The notes under the pieces are model-generated. The model made no database searches. It was not told the DNA's origin and saw nothing but the letters and a program-made list of their open reading frames with translations. A stretch of 64,000 bases of DNA from positions 62,001 through 126,000 of the forward strand of contig NW_020194675.1 in NCBI RefSeq assembly GCF_002865645.1. Reading direction: 5' to 3'. A program made the translations under genes and the position numbers. The stretch's first letter is position 1, and the number at the start of each line of letters is the position of its first letter. This DNA comes from Hyaloscypha bicolor E. Taxonomy: Eukaryota > Ascomycota > Leotiomycetes > Helotiales > Hyaloscyphaceae. Positions 1-11,221 of this stretch are shown here, in pieces.

Positions 1-569
1 TGGTTTCCATTGGAGCTGGTTCCCTTTGACGACGTCGGACATATACGAATGCGCTGAGAAGAAGCAGAGCAACTAGTACAGTGAAACCTCGCTACAAGGA
101 TACTCAATATAAGGATATCCTCGATATAAGGATACATCTGCTGGCCCCGCAGGGATTAATTTTGCTGTGTGCCACACCTCGTTATAAGAATACCTCGGTA
201 TATCCTTAGTTTTTGGGGACAGTTTCGGTATCCTTATATCGAGGCTTCACTGTACAAACGCTACTGTAACCCCGATTCCTTTCTTTACTCCTGTGGAAAG
301 ACCCTGAGACTGAGGAATAGTAATGGTAGTGGGGGTTGCTGTTTGCCCCCTTGCCACAGACGGAGTTGATGCGGTCATACTGGCCTTTGGCGATGGCGGG
401 ACAGTTTGTTGGTCCCGTACCAGCCAAGATGGGAGCTCCGTGATCGTTGGTGCGCCGTACACCGTCACGTTTTGACTGCCGAGAGGGTGAAGCTGCTCTC
501 GCAAAAGTATTCACCGGAACAACCAAAAACGCCTTCAGCGACATCGATAACGGTCGCGCCTTGAGTCAT
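1..569 (-). pseudogene. Decayed single-pass membrane protein gene, interrupted by a TIR element
   Basis: On the minus strand, a start near 569 opens a frame rich in Cys and Ser (ATVIDVAEGVFGCSGEYFC). A shift near 480-490 moves to a second frame with QNVTVYGAPTITELPSW, a Ser/Thr/Pro-rich stalk and then GIGVTVAFV. That frame hits a stop as soon as it enters the 174-bp element. Skipping the element and one TA copy lets the frame run on through LVALLLLSAFVYV and RRRQRE to the window edge, which makes a textbook transmembrane helix followed by a basic stop-transfer. The layout (Cys-rich ectodomain, S/T/P stalk, one helix, short cytoplasmic tail) is common among fungal wall-sensor-like proteins. 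I do not recognise a specific family. The frameshift plus the insertion argue for a dead gene, though an unseen intron could explain the frame change. Confidence 0.5.
79..252. mobile_element. 174-bp MITE-like element with TIRs and TA target duplication
   Basis: The left end reads CAGTGAAACCTCGCTACAAG and the reverse complement of the right end reads CAGTGAAGCCTCGATATAAG, so the terminal inverted repeats match over about 25 bp with few differences. A TA dinucleotide flanks both sides (77-78 and 253-254). Short size, no coding capacity and a TA duplication fit a non-autonomous Tc1/mariner or pogo/Fot1-type element. It contains further internal copies of the ATATAAGGATA motif. It sits inside the coding sequence of the flanking decayed gene. 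Confidence 0.8.
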
Positions 570-1736
570 GATATATTACGGGCTAATAAAAGTGCCAGGT
601 AGAAATTCACTCATGGTGTAGCCACTGTGGAATGAAGATTCTTCGGTTAGCGCAATGATCTTGCTTTTTCAATGGCGCAGCCGAACCCCACAATAGGGGG
701 CCTAAGCGAGCCGCTTCAGCGATGTACTTACGTACTGTAACTGCCTCACGCCGCCATGCACTCCTCCCCTCAAAAATAGCACCATCAGGAAAATTATAAC
801 CACTCAAGCTTCACCATTCAACCGTTGTGGCGGGGAAGCAGCAGCTAGTTCTTGGAGCACCACTCTAACAGTTTATAAAGGCTGTATCGCCAGGAATACT
901 AGATTCTGTCGTGCATTTGTTATTAATTCAAGTATCCTCTTTATAATTGCATGAATAAGGCAGTATTTGGCATGTAATTAGGCTTCAAATATGAGGGTAA
1001 AGTTGATATAGATTGAGATGTCTAAAGTATAAGAAGTGCGGTTTAGCGGAGGGTTTATATGCCTCTGCAGCTGAGCTAACCAAAAGGGGAGAACCACGTG
1101 TATGGCAACTACACCTATTTTCAGCGAGGGAAGAAGCTTCAGACATGGCGTCCAAACGCCTTGCGCGCAGATATCCAGTCCGAAATTTGAATTCCAGAGA
1201 AGAGGAATCGGGTTCAGTAGAGCGGCTCGCAAGTATTCCCTGTTGGACAATGAGCCTTGACAAGTCCACCTGCGATCCGACAAAGATCCGGCAATACTGT
1301 CTCCGAAGAGCTGCTTATATTTAAACGGCGGTTCGAATCAGAGGCAGGGCGCCAAGAAAAGTTCTCTGACATACTTCAATGGCCCCTTTAACCTCTAGGT
1401 CTTGATCGATTATCTCGTGTTGGGTGCCGTCTGCAGAGGACCAGGACCGGCGATGCGAAAAGCTGATGTTGACAAAGAACTGATGCATTTCGTTGCGAGA
1501 TGCTGACTGTAGATCTCCGCAAAGATTAGATGAGAGAAATGCCAACAAACTATTGTAAACAAGTTGGCCGCAGTATTTTTAGAAGTGATTGCTCTTTCCA
1601 GTTCGTTGCTGGACATGTTGACGATTTCGAGGCATCGCGGATTCTCAGTGAATCGACCGGCTTGATTCACTGAAGGTCTTCAAGGAACAGAGAGATTGAA
1701 ACCTGTTCTTGTTGGAATTTTCGACGAAGTCTCTTC
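570..1736. other. Intergenic, no supported gene
   Basis: Only short unrelated frames occur on both strands, with no recognisable motif. It contains the 3' flank of the Zn2Cys6 gene. Confidence 0.6.
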
Positions 1737-3464
1737 TCACCAAATGATAGTTCTCGTCCTCGTCACGACTTCGTCAGATGAACTGGATACCCGCTGCTTA
1801 CAGATCAACGTCGCTGCACGCTTTTCCAAATCAGCATCCCATCTGATGGCGGATATCCTTGCCCATCCAGGGACATAATCATTCTCAAGGTACTGTTCTT
1901 CGAGATCCATGACGAATTTCATAATCTTTGCACTGAACAGTCCATCCCATACGCCTTCTCTCCTCGGATATTTCAACAATAGCTCAATTGCTTTGCGACC
2001 AATAGTTTTTTCCCGGCATCTGATCCCCGTTATCCACAGTGTGGACACGGCCCGGCCTGCGAGGCTGTAGTTCGTCGGTCGTGATCTGCCAGAGACCGGC
2101 TGCATCTCCAACGATTGCTCGAGTAGATCGACGATCTCTGAGAACATGTTGTTGTATGAATCGTAAATTGTCTGGTCCATGAAACACGTACATATTATGA
2201 GATCGCAGATCAGGATTTGCGCCTTGATGGTACGGACCAGGCGACCTTCGTACATCGAGTACCCCGATTTGAAGGCATCGAATAAGGGTTCGAAGGCCTT
2301 CAACCAGTGTGCGGTTTTCGTGATTGTGAAGTCCTTTTCAGAAGCTAGCTCGACGGCAAGGTCTGATTCAGGAAGCGGTGATTCGGCTACAAAGGCAGCG
2401 AAGAAAAGTGTACCTCGCTTGTATATAGCCTGATGGTAGTGAACTGATTCCTCGATTGTAGTAAAATATGTTGGCATCGATTCAAGATGCTCTCTTCCTT
2501 GGTTGGCGTAGATTGTACGCAGATCTTCAAATGTAAAGCCTTGATTATAAAAGTATGACATTTGGATGACCAGTCGACTGAAGATTCGAATCAGGTCATG
2601 TTCAACAATCTGTGGCGCGGGCGACATGTTCTCTGAAGTCTTGTCTGCGTCCTTAATTGTCGCTTTCCATTCCTGGATGATTCGGACACCGTTTCGGATC
2701 TGGCGCACCGCCATGGCCATGTTGCCGTTCCATGCTTCGAAAATAAAAATTAGAAGGATGGATAGCAAGGTAGTCCTCACGTCCTTCAATGTGTTGCCCT
2801 TCCGCATATCTGCAACAGCTCTACTGTACTCTTCCAGAGCAAACCGATGGTGCTCATTGGCAGTTTTTCTCTCTGCTTTGGGAAAGTTGTCTAGAGACAA
2901 CTTATTGAAATCACGCGTTATTTCTGCTGTCTTGTCAAGGGCTCCAAGCGCTATGATGGCGTGTTTGATTGAACTGTCTGAATAACATGCTTGGAGTAAC
3001 ATCTGTCGTGTCGAGAACGAATCATGAGCAGGCATAATCTCGAAGCTTGTCTGTCCATAAAACAAATCAAAGTACCGTTGCTCCTTCTCAGTTCCAAGCG
3101 ACGCCACTGAAAGAGGTACCAAGAAGTTGGAGGAGATCTCAGAAAGTTTCTGGTTCTGGGGCAGTATGCCGCGATTGCTCGCTGCCGTTTTGAGATCCTT
3201 GCAGAGTGGAAGGTAGCCATCGCATTTGATACCGAACTTGAGGCACCGCTGGCATTCGGGCTTCTCTTCCCCGCATTTCACCCGGCGGATCCTAGAATAC
3301 AGACAGCGGTTAATGGATGGCCCTTCCAAAGACTTCTGGATCGCGAACAAGGCCAGCTCATTGCTGGGAAGCATAAAATGCACCTACTTGCACGTCATGC
3401 ATCCTGTCTTGGTCTTTGGAGCAGATTTGCGTTTTCTGTCCTCGTCTCTTGGAGTCTTGACCAT
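1737..3464 (-). CDS. Zn2Cys6 fungal-type transcription factor
   Basis: Two exons: 3464-3388 and 3291-1737, joined by a 96-bp intron that falls inside the zinc cluster. The spliced protein is 543 aa. Residues 22-49 form the binuclear cluster (GCMTCKIRRVKCGEEKPEC then QRCLKFGIKCDGY), with the six Cys at 22, 25, 32, 39, 42 and 49. It is preceded by a Lys/Arg-rich arm that should contact DNA. The rest is the long, mostly helical region typical of fungal regulators of this class, consistent with the fungal-specific TF domain II family. It should act in the nucleus as a sequence-specific activator or repressor. The target pathway cannot be read from the sequence, and no metabolic cluster adjoins it. 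The intron position inside the cluster is common in this family and supports the start chosen. Confidence 0.85.
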
Positions 3465-4031
3465 TGTTGCTGTATGGGATGAGGCACTGGCATTTGGAGG
3501 CCGAGAAGGACAAGAGGAAAGATCGTGGGGTTGTCCCAGGAAGCTTACAGGGCAGTCTGGCCGTGCTTATTCGGCCAAGAATTGGCATCTTACACCTGCG
3601 CATTGATCGTCGAATTCGCGTAACCTGTTCGACTTTCGTCACTCCTTGCTTAGTCGGCACGGTCGGTAAAAGCACGTTGGCCACATAAGCAAAATGGCCA
3701 CTGTCTATATTTTGGAGCCGCCTTTTTATTTCTAGTTAAAAAAGTTCATATGATGGCAGTACAAGATATAGCCTTCTAGTATATTGATATTTATCTAGTA
3801 TACACTAAAATTGTGGGTTATGTATTAAAAAGAGTGTAGGCCCGCGATTTTTGGTAAGGCCCGGTAGGCGATGCGAGGAGTGAGGTTTCGCGGAAAACCC
3901 GCCAAAAAAATTATGGCCAACTCGCTTCTACGGACCAAGGAACCAGTGACGAAAGGCGGAGCCGGACAGTCACGCGAGTCGGACAATTATTTATTTATTC
4001 AGGTGACTACTCCGTAGCTTGTCCCTGATGT
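3465..4031. other. Intergenic, promoter side of the Zn2Cys6 gene
   Basis: There is an AT-rich stretch at about 3715-3840 and nothing coding that I can support. Confidence 0.5.
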
Positions 4032-4235
4032 TCAACCGATGAGAGCATCAGCCAGATCAACCCATGCAGGGAAAAAGTCGAGAGACCATTGGTCCTCGAT
4101 ACGATTGTGAATGCCCATGTTGAGGGTCAAGGCTGTACCGGAGGGGTTGATGCTACCGCGAGAGCACTTTTGTGATGGAGCACCAGGAGCATTGCGTCCG
4201 CTGCACGAGTAGCAGAGGATACTTTTGATCCAATC
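4032..4235 (-). pseudogene. Orphan terminal exon of an unrecognised protein
   Basis: Read on the minus strand after a possible acceptor (TTTAG at 4240-4236), an open frame of 67 codons contains DWIKSILCYSCSGRNAPGA, CSRGSINPSGTALTLNMG and NRIEDQWSLDFFPAWVDLAD, then ends ALIG-stop. Amino-acid usage is protein-like, with four Cys and aromatic residues. No matching upstream exon is visible in the next 700 bases, so it is either a gene remnant or the last exon of a gene whose other exons I missed. Family not recognised. Confidence 0.35.
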
Positions 4236-5012
4236 CTAAACTTTCAGGCATTGACCATTTGATAAGATATATAGCTCATCATAGCAATGAGTTAAAAGTG
4301 ATAAGCAAGAACTAAAATCGAGATCAAGAACAAAACTGAACCTGAAACGGAACTGAAGATTCGAGGGTTTTAGCATGAAAATCCTTGGAAATTGTGAATC
4401 TGGCATCGGACTATCGAAGAATGGACATGAAGAGAATGGTATCTTCCACTGCAAACAACGCGCGGCCGGGTTGTCTTTTGTATTCTGTGAAAGTGAGAGA
4501 GGACGATGGGCATTCTTTGGACGATGAACGTTTCGAACACATGGAGTCGGAGCACCGGAGCACCGGGGGTTCACCTCTGCTGACTCATCTAGGCAGCCCT
4601 CCACCAGCTCCTTCACCAGAAGCAAAAGCGGCACTAGTTCTAATCCTCAATGTCCCCAGTCAAGCCGGACATTGGAAGTCGACGATGTTAAACGTCCCAC
4701 AGCCTCATGGACAATAGGAAGAAGTAGGTCTTGAATGTACCATAAACCGAAGCAACTTTCAAAGGTGAAGAACCTCAAATGTCCAAGTTGACACAGAGTA
4801 TTGTAGTGCCGCCTTTTCGCATCCAGGCGAGCAGGAGGGAGGCAGCCTCGCCGCTAGGAAGGTTCACGCTAACTCCGGTCACTTATTGAACCTCCACCGC
4901 AAAACCAATCAATCAAGCGCGAAATTTACACCATCGCGTCTCCTCAGTTGTTACATTCATCCACCTTCCCCCCGAACAATCTCTGCCATCACCCACCATT
5001 GTCAAACTCACC
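4236..5012. other. Intergenic, upstream of SPT16
   Basis: No supported gene. The pyrimidine-rich segment just before 5013 is the likely SPT16 promoter and leader. Confidence 0.5.
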
Positions 5013-8000
5013 ATGGCAGAGATCAAAATCGACAAGACATTGTTCCAGGAGCGCCTGTCACATTTTGTGGCAGCATGGAAGGCCGACAAGCGGAGTGGTG
5101 ACGCGCTGTTCAATGGCGCCTCCTCGATCTTGGTACTGATGGGCAAAACCGAGGAAGCGGCTCAGTTCCAGAAGAACAATGCCATTCACGTACGTATCCC
5201 CAAAGCTGGAGGTTTGCAAGAGCTTCTTTCTGATGTATATCGCAGTTTTGGTTACTGGGCTACGAGTTCCCGGCGACCCTCTTTCTCCTCACCTTGGACG
5301 GCCTCTACATTGTCACAACGGCGAAGAAAGGTACGATAATGTTGCCTGCTCATCTACAGTATATCCTAGAAAGCTGACCCAGTCTAGCCAAGCATCTGGA
5401 ACCTTTGAAGGGTGGGAAAATTCCTCTCCATGTCCTCGTCCGGGGCAAAGATGCCGAGCAGAATGAAAAGCTTTTTGCCGACATCACTGCTCAGATCAAG
5501 GCAGCAGGCGTGAGTCACCCCAGATCTCTGTCTATTGGTGGTTAGGGAGCTAACAAGGTTACGCATTTAGAAGAAAGTCGGCATCCTCCCAAAGGATACA
5601 TCGAGCGGACCATTCATCGACGAGTGGAAGAAAGTTTACGGCAGCACCTCGAAGGATGTGGAGGAAGTGGATATCTCGACAGCTTTATCATCTGCAGCCT
5701 TAGCAGTCAAGGATGAGAATGAGTTGGTACGTTGTAATGATGCTCTTGGTTGGGCAATGCTAACTTTGCCACAGCGAGCTATGCGAAATGCCTCGAAAGC
5801 CTGTATCGCCCTTATGAACCCTTATTTCGTCGAAGAGATGTCAAGCGTATTGGATGAAGAGAAGAAAGTCAAACACAGCGCCCTGGCAAACAAGGTTGAT
5901 AGCAAGCTGGACGATGCCAAGTTCTGGACATCGGTCGAGCTTCCTAGTAAACAGAAGATGCCATCCGATTTCGATGCAACGCAGTTGGATTGGACACACG
6001 GCCCGATTATCCAAAGTGGCGGAAAGTTTGATCTCAAGATGAGTGCACAAGTCGACGACGAGCTGCTCCACCCCGGAGTCATTATCGCCTCGATGGGTCT
6101 TCGGTACAAATCGTACTGTTCCTTGATTGCACGCACATATTTGGTCGACCCGAACAAGTCGCAGGAGAGCAATTATAAGCTCCTTCTCCAAGTCCACGGT
6201 TTGGTCATGAAGGAGATTCGGGACGGAGCCAACGTCAAGGACATCTACGCGAAGGCCATTCAACTGATCAGGACCAAGAAGCCTGAGCTTGAGAGACACT
6301 TCATGAAGAATGTCGGCGCTGGTATCGGTATTGAGACGAGAGATGCTACGCTGATTCTGAACGCCAAAAGCAACAGAACTTTGAAGGATGGGATGACTTT
6401 GTGCGTTACCACTGGATTCAACGATATCGACAATCCCAACCCGCAAGATAAGAAGAGCAAAGTCTACTCAATGGTCCTTTCAGACACGGTCCGTGTCTCG
6501 CCCTCTGAACCAATTGTTTTTACTGGTGATGCTCCGTCGGACCTGGATGCTACCTCATTCTTCTTCAAAGACGATGAAGAGCCCGAGCCGACTCCCAAAA
6601 AATCCAAGAAGGACTCGACTGTCGGTGCTGTGGCAACGAAGAATATCCCAAAGACAAAATTACGCGCTGAACGAAATACCAATGTTGATGAAGGCGCAGA
6701 GGCAAAGCGTCGTGAGCATCAAAAGGAGCTCGCAGCCAAGAAGCAAGAGGAAGGTCTGGCTCGCTTCGCAGAAGCCACCGGAGATCAGAACGGAGCAGCA
6801 GTCAAGAAATTCAAGCGCTTCGAGTCGTATAAACGCGACAATCAGTTTCCGCCTCGAGTTCGGGACTTGGCTATCGTTATGGATCAGAAGAACTCGACAG
6901 TGGTGCTTCCCATCATGGGTCGTCCAGTTCCATTTCATATCCAAACCATCAAGAACGCTAGCAAGAGTGACGAAGGGGAGTTCTCTTTCCTCCGAATCAA
7001 TTTCCTATCCCCAGGTCAAGGCGTTGGTCGGAAGGACGACCAACCATTCGAAGACGCCTCAGCACACTTTGTGCGAAGTTTGACGTTTCGCTCCCATGAC
7101 GGCGACCGCCTTCAAGATATTGCAAATCAAATTGGTAACATGAAGAAAGATGCCGTGAAGCGAGAGCAGGAGAAGAAGGAGATGGAGGATGTAGTGGAGC
7201 AAGACAAGCTGATTGAGATCCGAAGTAAGTTGTCTGGTCTTTTCCCTATGAAGTCTGCTAACAACCAACAGATCGTCGACCTGCCGTTATGGACAATGTT
7301 TTCATTCGCCCTGCAATGGACGGCAAGCGTGTGCCTGGGAAAGTTGAGATCCATCAAAATGGTTTGCGATACCAATCGCCCTTGAACCACCAACATCGAG
7401 TAGATATCCTCTTCAGCAATGTCAAGCATCTCTTCTTCCAACCTTGCCAGCACGAACTGATTGTTATCATCCATGTCCATTTGAAGGACCCAATTTTGAT
7501 TGGCAAGAAGAAGGCAAAGGACGTTCAATTCTATCGAGAAGCTACCGATATCCAATTCGATGAGACGGGAAACAGAAAGCGAAAGTACAGATATGGCGAT
7601 GAAGAGGAGTTCGAGGCCGAGCAAGAGGAACGAAGACGCCGTGCAGATCTCGATCGACAATTCAAGGCTTTCGCCGAGAAGATCGCTGAGGCAGGCAAGA
7701 ACGAAAATGTCGACGTTGACGTTCCATTCCGCGAACTTGGGTTCAACGGCGTCCCATTCCGTTCCAGCGTTTTCTGCCAGCCATCGACAGACTGCCTGGT
7801 CCAGCTTACTGAACCTCCATTCATGGTCATCACTCTCGAGGACATCGAAATTGCTCATCTCGAGCGTGTTCAGTTTGGCCTCAAGAACTTTGACATGGTG
7901 TTCGTCTTCAAGGATTTCCATCGTGCGCCCTACCACATCAACACCATCCCCGTCGAATCTCTCGAAAACGTCAAGGAGTGGCTTGATTCTGTCAACATCC

Positions 8001-8374
8001 CATTCTCAGAAGGACCACTGAATTTGAACTGGCCTACGATCATGAAGACCGTCACGGCGGATACACATGCATTCTTCGGCGATGGGGGCTGGTCTTTCTT
8101 GCAGACCGAGACAGATGACGAGGATGCAGAGGAAGAGAGTGAAGAGTCCGCATTTGAGATGAGCGATAGCGAGCTCGCTGCATCCGAGGAGTCGAGCGAT
8201 GAGGACAGCGAATTTGATAGTAATGCTAGTGCCGAGGCGAGTGAGGATGGTAGCGATGACGGCGAGAGCGAGGGCGAGGATTGGGATGAATTGGAGAAGA
8301 AGGCGAAGCGGAAGGATCGGGAGAGCGGAATGCAAAGTGAGGATGATAAGCCGAAGAAGAAGAGGAAGCATTGA
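5013..8374 (+). CDS. SPT16: FACT complex subunit SPT16 (histone chaperone)
   Basis: Six exons: 5013-5189, 5246-5330, 5388-5509, 5571-5726, 5775-7224, 7272-8374. All introns have GT-AG ends and the frame is continuous, giving 1030 aa, the normal size for Spt16. The order is as in the family: an N-lobe (about 1-170, containing [20 protein letters not shown]), a pita-bread aminopeptidase-like domain that lacks catalysis in this family (about 175-440), a middle pleckstrin-like dimerisation and Rtt106-like region (about 530-930), and a very acidic Asp/Glu/Ser tail ending in KPKKKRKH. With Pob3, Spt16 disassembles and reassembles nucleosomes ahead of and behind RNA polymerase II and replication forks; the acidic tail binds H2A-H2B. 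It is a nuclear, essential housekeeping gene. Its 3' end faces that of CDC50. Confidence 0.97.
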
Positions 8375-9092
8375 GTCTGAGGACTTGATACTTTTCACTT
8401 CATCTTTTACTCCAGTCCGTTCTAGGTGGCTGCACATCTGAGATTGTCCTTGAGTCGGAAGGTTCATTGCGAGCCTGAGGGGCTGAATTCACGGCTGTGT
8501 GTTTTGATAGGTGCGATGAACGATGCGAGGCGTCAAGGTTCAGCAAAATGGGGATGCATGCATTTCAGATATCTGGTGGAGGGATTGCCGCCTGCTTCGG
8601 GAGATAACGCAATGCCCTCAATAATAAAATGATGATTACCTACTCTACTTCTTCATGTGACGTGGTCCTGATTTGCCATTGTACCTTCTCCACCCTGAAC
8701 AATGATCTCTTAAGGAATCTGAATCAAGAACTGTTCGCTCTCCGGGACAGGCACATTCTCGGAGCTGCTCCTCAGAGCAGGATTCATCGCTTGGTGGCGA
8801 TGGCCCACACGAAGCATTGATCAGTCTTCGCTGGAACCAGGTGGCGTAAATGCATCTGATACAATTCTAAGCTATACTAGATTCAAACAAACCAGACCCA
8901 ATTTCCACCCAACCACAACCAAGGAGAGAAAAGACGACGCCAGACCGCTTTGCCGGAAACACAATGAAAATCGAACCATAATGAAAGCGTGATCCCGTGA
9001 TAAGGAAGGCCACCGATGGCTGTTGTACATCGTCTCCCCCATCCATTCAACTTCAACATTTTACCTCAAGACTCGTTCCTCGCTTACACATA
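8375..9092. other. Convergent intergenic region between SPT16 and CDC50
   Basis: Both neighbours end here, so it holds their 3' untranslated regions. No supported gene. Confidence 0.6.
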
Positions 9093-10634
9093 TCACTCAC
9101 CGCCCAAATCCCGTCCACTAGCATGCACAGCCGCGCTGGGCGCCGCGTTGTTCCAGCTCAGGTACGTGTGGTCGCCGAGTTTTCGGGGTTTGATGAGGTG
9201 CGTGACGGTGAAGAGCGCGCCGAGCACGATGCAGATGCCACCGACGACCACGTAGGCGATGCCGAGGAAGGGGTTCTTACCGCCCATTACGGTTCGAGTG
9301 GAGATGATGATGGACTTTGTGCCGCCGTATTCGGTTACGTTGAAATCTGGAGGAAGGGAATTAGTTTGGTGGTTGAGGGGTGGGGGAGAAGGGAAAAGGG
9401 GAGGGAACGTACGGTGGTCAATATCGACCGAGTATCGTCCTGAGATCATAGTCGCGGTATCGTTGCGCTGCGTAAGCTTGCTGAAAGTCGGGAGGCCTGC
9501 AAGACGCATCCAGACCTGGAACTGCTCGTCATTCACAAGATCCGGGTGGTAAGCATCGCTGTAGCCGTTCGGGTATCTCTTCTCCCAATTTGGTGGCACG
9601 GCAACCTGGGACCAGTTGTACTTGCTTTGGCCGTAGAGCTTCTTGTCGCTCTCCCAGGATATATTAGAGGTGTTCTGCATCACATAAGTGCTGTTGTCTG
9701 CGTTACCGCCTTCAACGTTCAGGAGGACTGGGGAATAGAATGTATCATTGAAGACGGAGTTTGGCGCAAGACCGCAAGGGTAGTAAGGTATCTGGACACC
9801 ATTTTCAGTCACAGTTGTCAGAGGCGTGCAGTCACTGCTGTGGACGTCGCCGGCGGAGACGGCTGTTCCGGAGAGTTGGGCCGTGTTGAAGGACTTCGCG
9901 TATCGCCTGTGGTTTTGGTAGAAGTTTGTGAGGCGGTAGTAGAAGAGGACTGGGGGTGTCATGTTTGCTGGAATCGAGAAGGTGATGGTGCAGCGTGTGG
10001 CCGGGACGGGTCCTGAGCCAACAAGAGGATCATCCGGCCCATAGGTAACATTGATGGCTCTTCTCACCCATTGCGGGGCGTCGTCCCGTGCATGATTCTT
10101 ATTGTTGAAATGCGATGTGACTAGATTGCCTGGCATTGTTGTCGCGTCGGCAGGAAACTCTGGAGCGTCGAGGTAACATCTTGAGTAGTCTAGGATGATT
10201 TCTTGGACCTGCGATATCCATGTCAGCATTGAAATGTCCTGTCTCCGCCGGCTCCTGCAGCGTGTCCCAAGCTACTGACCTGCGCGCTGGCAAATAATAA
10301 TCCTCCTCCGATGGGCGCAAATATGATGCCGATGGCGAAGAATAATGGGAGGACGGTTTTCGGAGTGAGAATCGGTCTGCAGTCCATGTAAGCTGAGGTT
10401 GTGCAGTCTGCGAAAGATGCCACTTACTGCCAGGCCTTTAATCGCTGCTGGCGGAACGCAGTATCTGGAGAAAGGATCCAAAGGTCAGTTCCACATCCTC
10501 TCCATGCGCAAAGCATCCGGGACTTCCTCACTTGCTGGCCTCCTGCTCTTCGTCTTCTTCTCTTCCTCCTGGTTATGCGGATCCTGCGAGCCAATCGAGT
10601 CCTCGTGCGTCATTCCGGGTGTTTGGTCTACCAT
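9093..10634 (-). CDS. CDC50: CDC50/LEM3 family P4-ATPase (flippase) accessory subunit
   Basis: Five exons on the minus strand: 10634-10532, 10464-10428, 10376-10280, 10208-9413, 9346-9093; 428 aa. The spliced N-terminus gives [20 protein letters not shown] followed by a first transmembrane helix ([20 protein letters not shown]). A large Cys- and Asn-glycosylation-rich lumenal loop follows, then a second helix near the C-terminus ([20 protein letters not shown]). Family features visible include [17 protein letters not shown] and [12 protein letters not shown]. Cdc50 proteins pair with P4-ATPases such as Drs2 or Dnf, carry them out of the ER and are needed for moving phospholipids to the cytosolic leaflet. 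The short second exon (37 nt) is required to keep the conserved motif. Which of the fungal paralogues (Cdc50, Lem3, Crf1) this is cannot be settled by eye. Confidence 0.95.
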
Positions 10635-11221
10635 CTTGAAGGTATTTCGAGATCATGGACCGGCTCTATCCGGTGGCTGGTCTCGTTGTGGTGATGTAGA
10701 TGGAATTGGTGGATTCAAATTGTCGTTGTTACGGTTGCCGTTCATCCCGCCGCCTCGTGATTTTAGCGTGGTTTTGTGCACAGCCACATCTTGAAATATC
10801 TCTCCAGAAAGTAAGGTTTCATTTCGCAAGACAAACAGACATATCGGCTCGAATTCAAATATCAGCCCCAGAAATTTGTTTCAGCTTTAGTCTATTACCA
10901 ATCTCTTAAGTTTGGGTCTCCTTCATCTTCAGTTCTAATTGCGACTTAATTGAAGGTTGTAAGGTTATTTTTTCAGTCATCCTTGATACGGTGTCCGAAG
11001 CTAATGGAGATATGTTTTGATCTGTCTCTGCAAATCACTCTATAACTTCGGAATACAGCAACTCCAAAGATGTCCAGGCAAGTGTAACAATGCAGCCCGT
11101 TGTCCATCAATGCTTCCATCAATGCTTCCAGCAATGCAAATGCTTATTCCCCTTCTCATGCCCTTTCCATGTCCCATGCAATGCACCATCCCAAAATAAT
11201 GAGCTCCTCCTATACCCGCAA
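10635..11221. other. Intergenic between CDC50 and SAE2
   Basis: This is the upstream region of CDC50 and the 3' flank of SAE2. Around 11098-11140 there are short direct repeats of a CAATGCTTCCA unit. No gene is supported. Confidence 0.5.

Noticed and set aside
1310..1350. GGTTCGAATC word suggesting a tRNA T-loop
   Set aside because: No flanking cloverleaf stems on either side; probably chance.
7127..7936. 269-codon minus-strand frame within SPT16
   Set aside because: Pure antisense of a highly conserved coding exon with biased codons.
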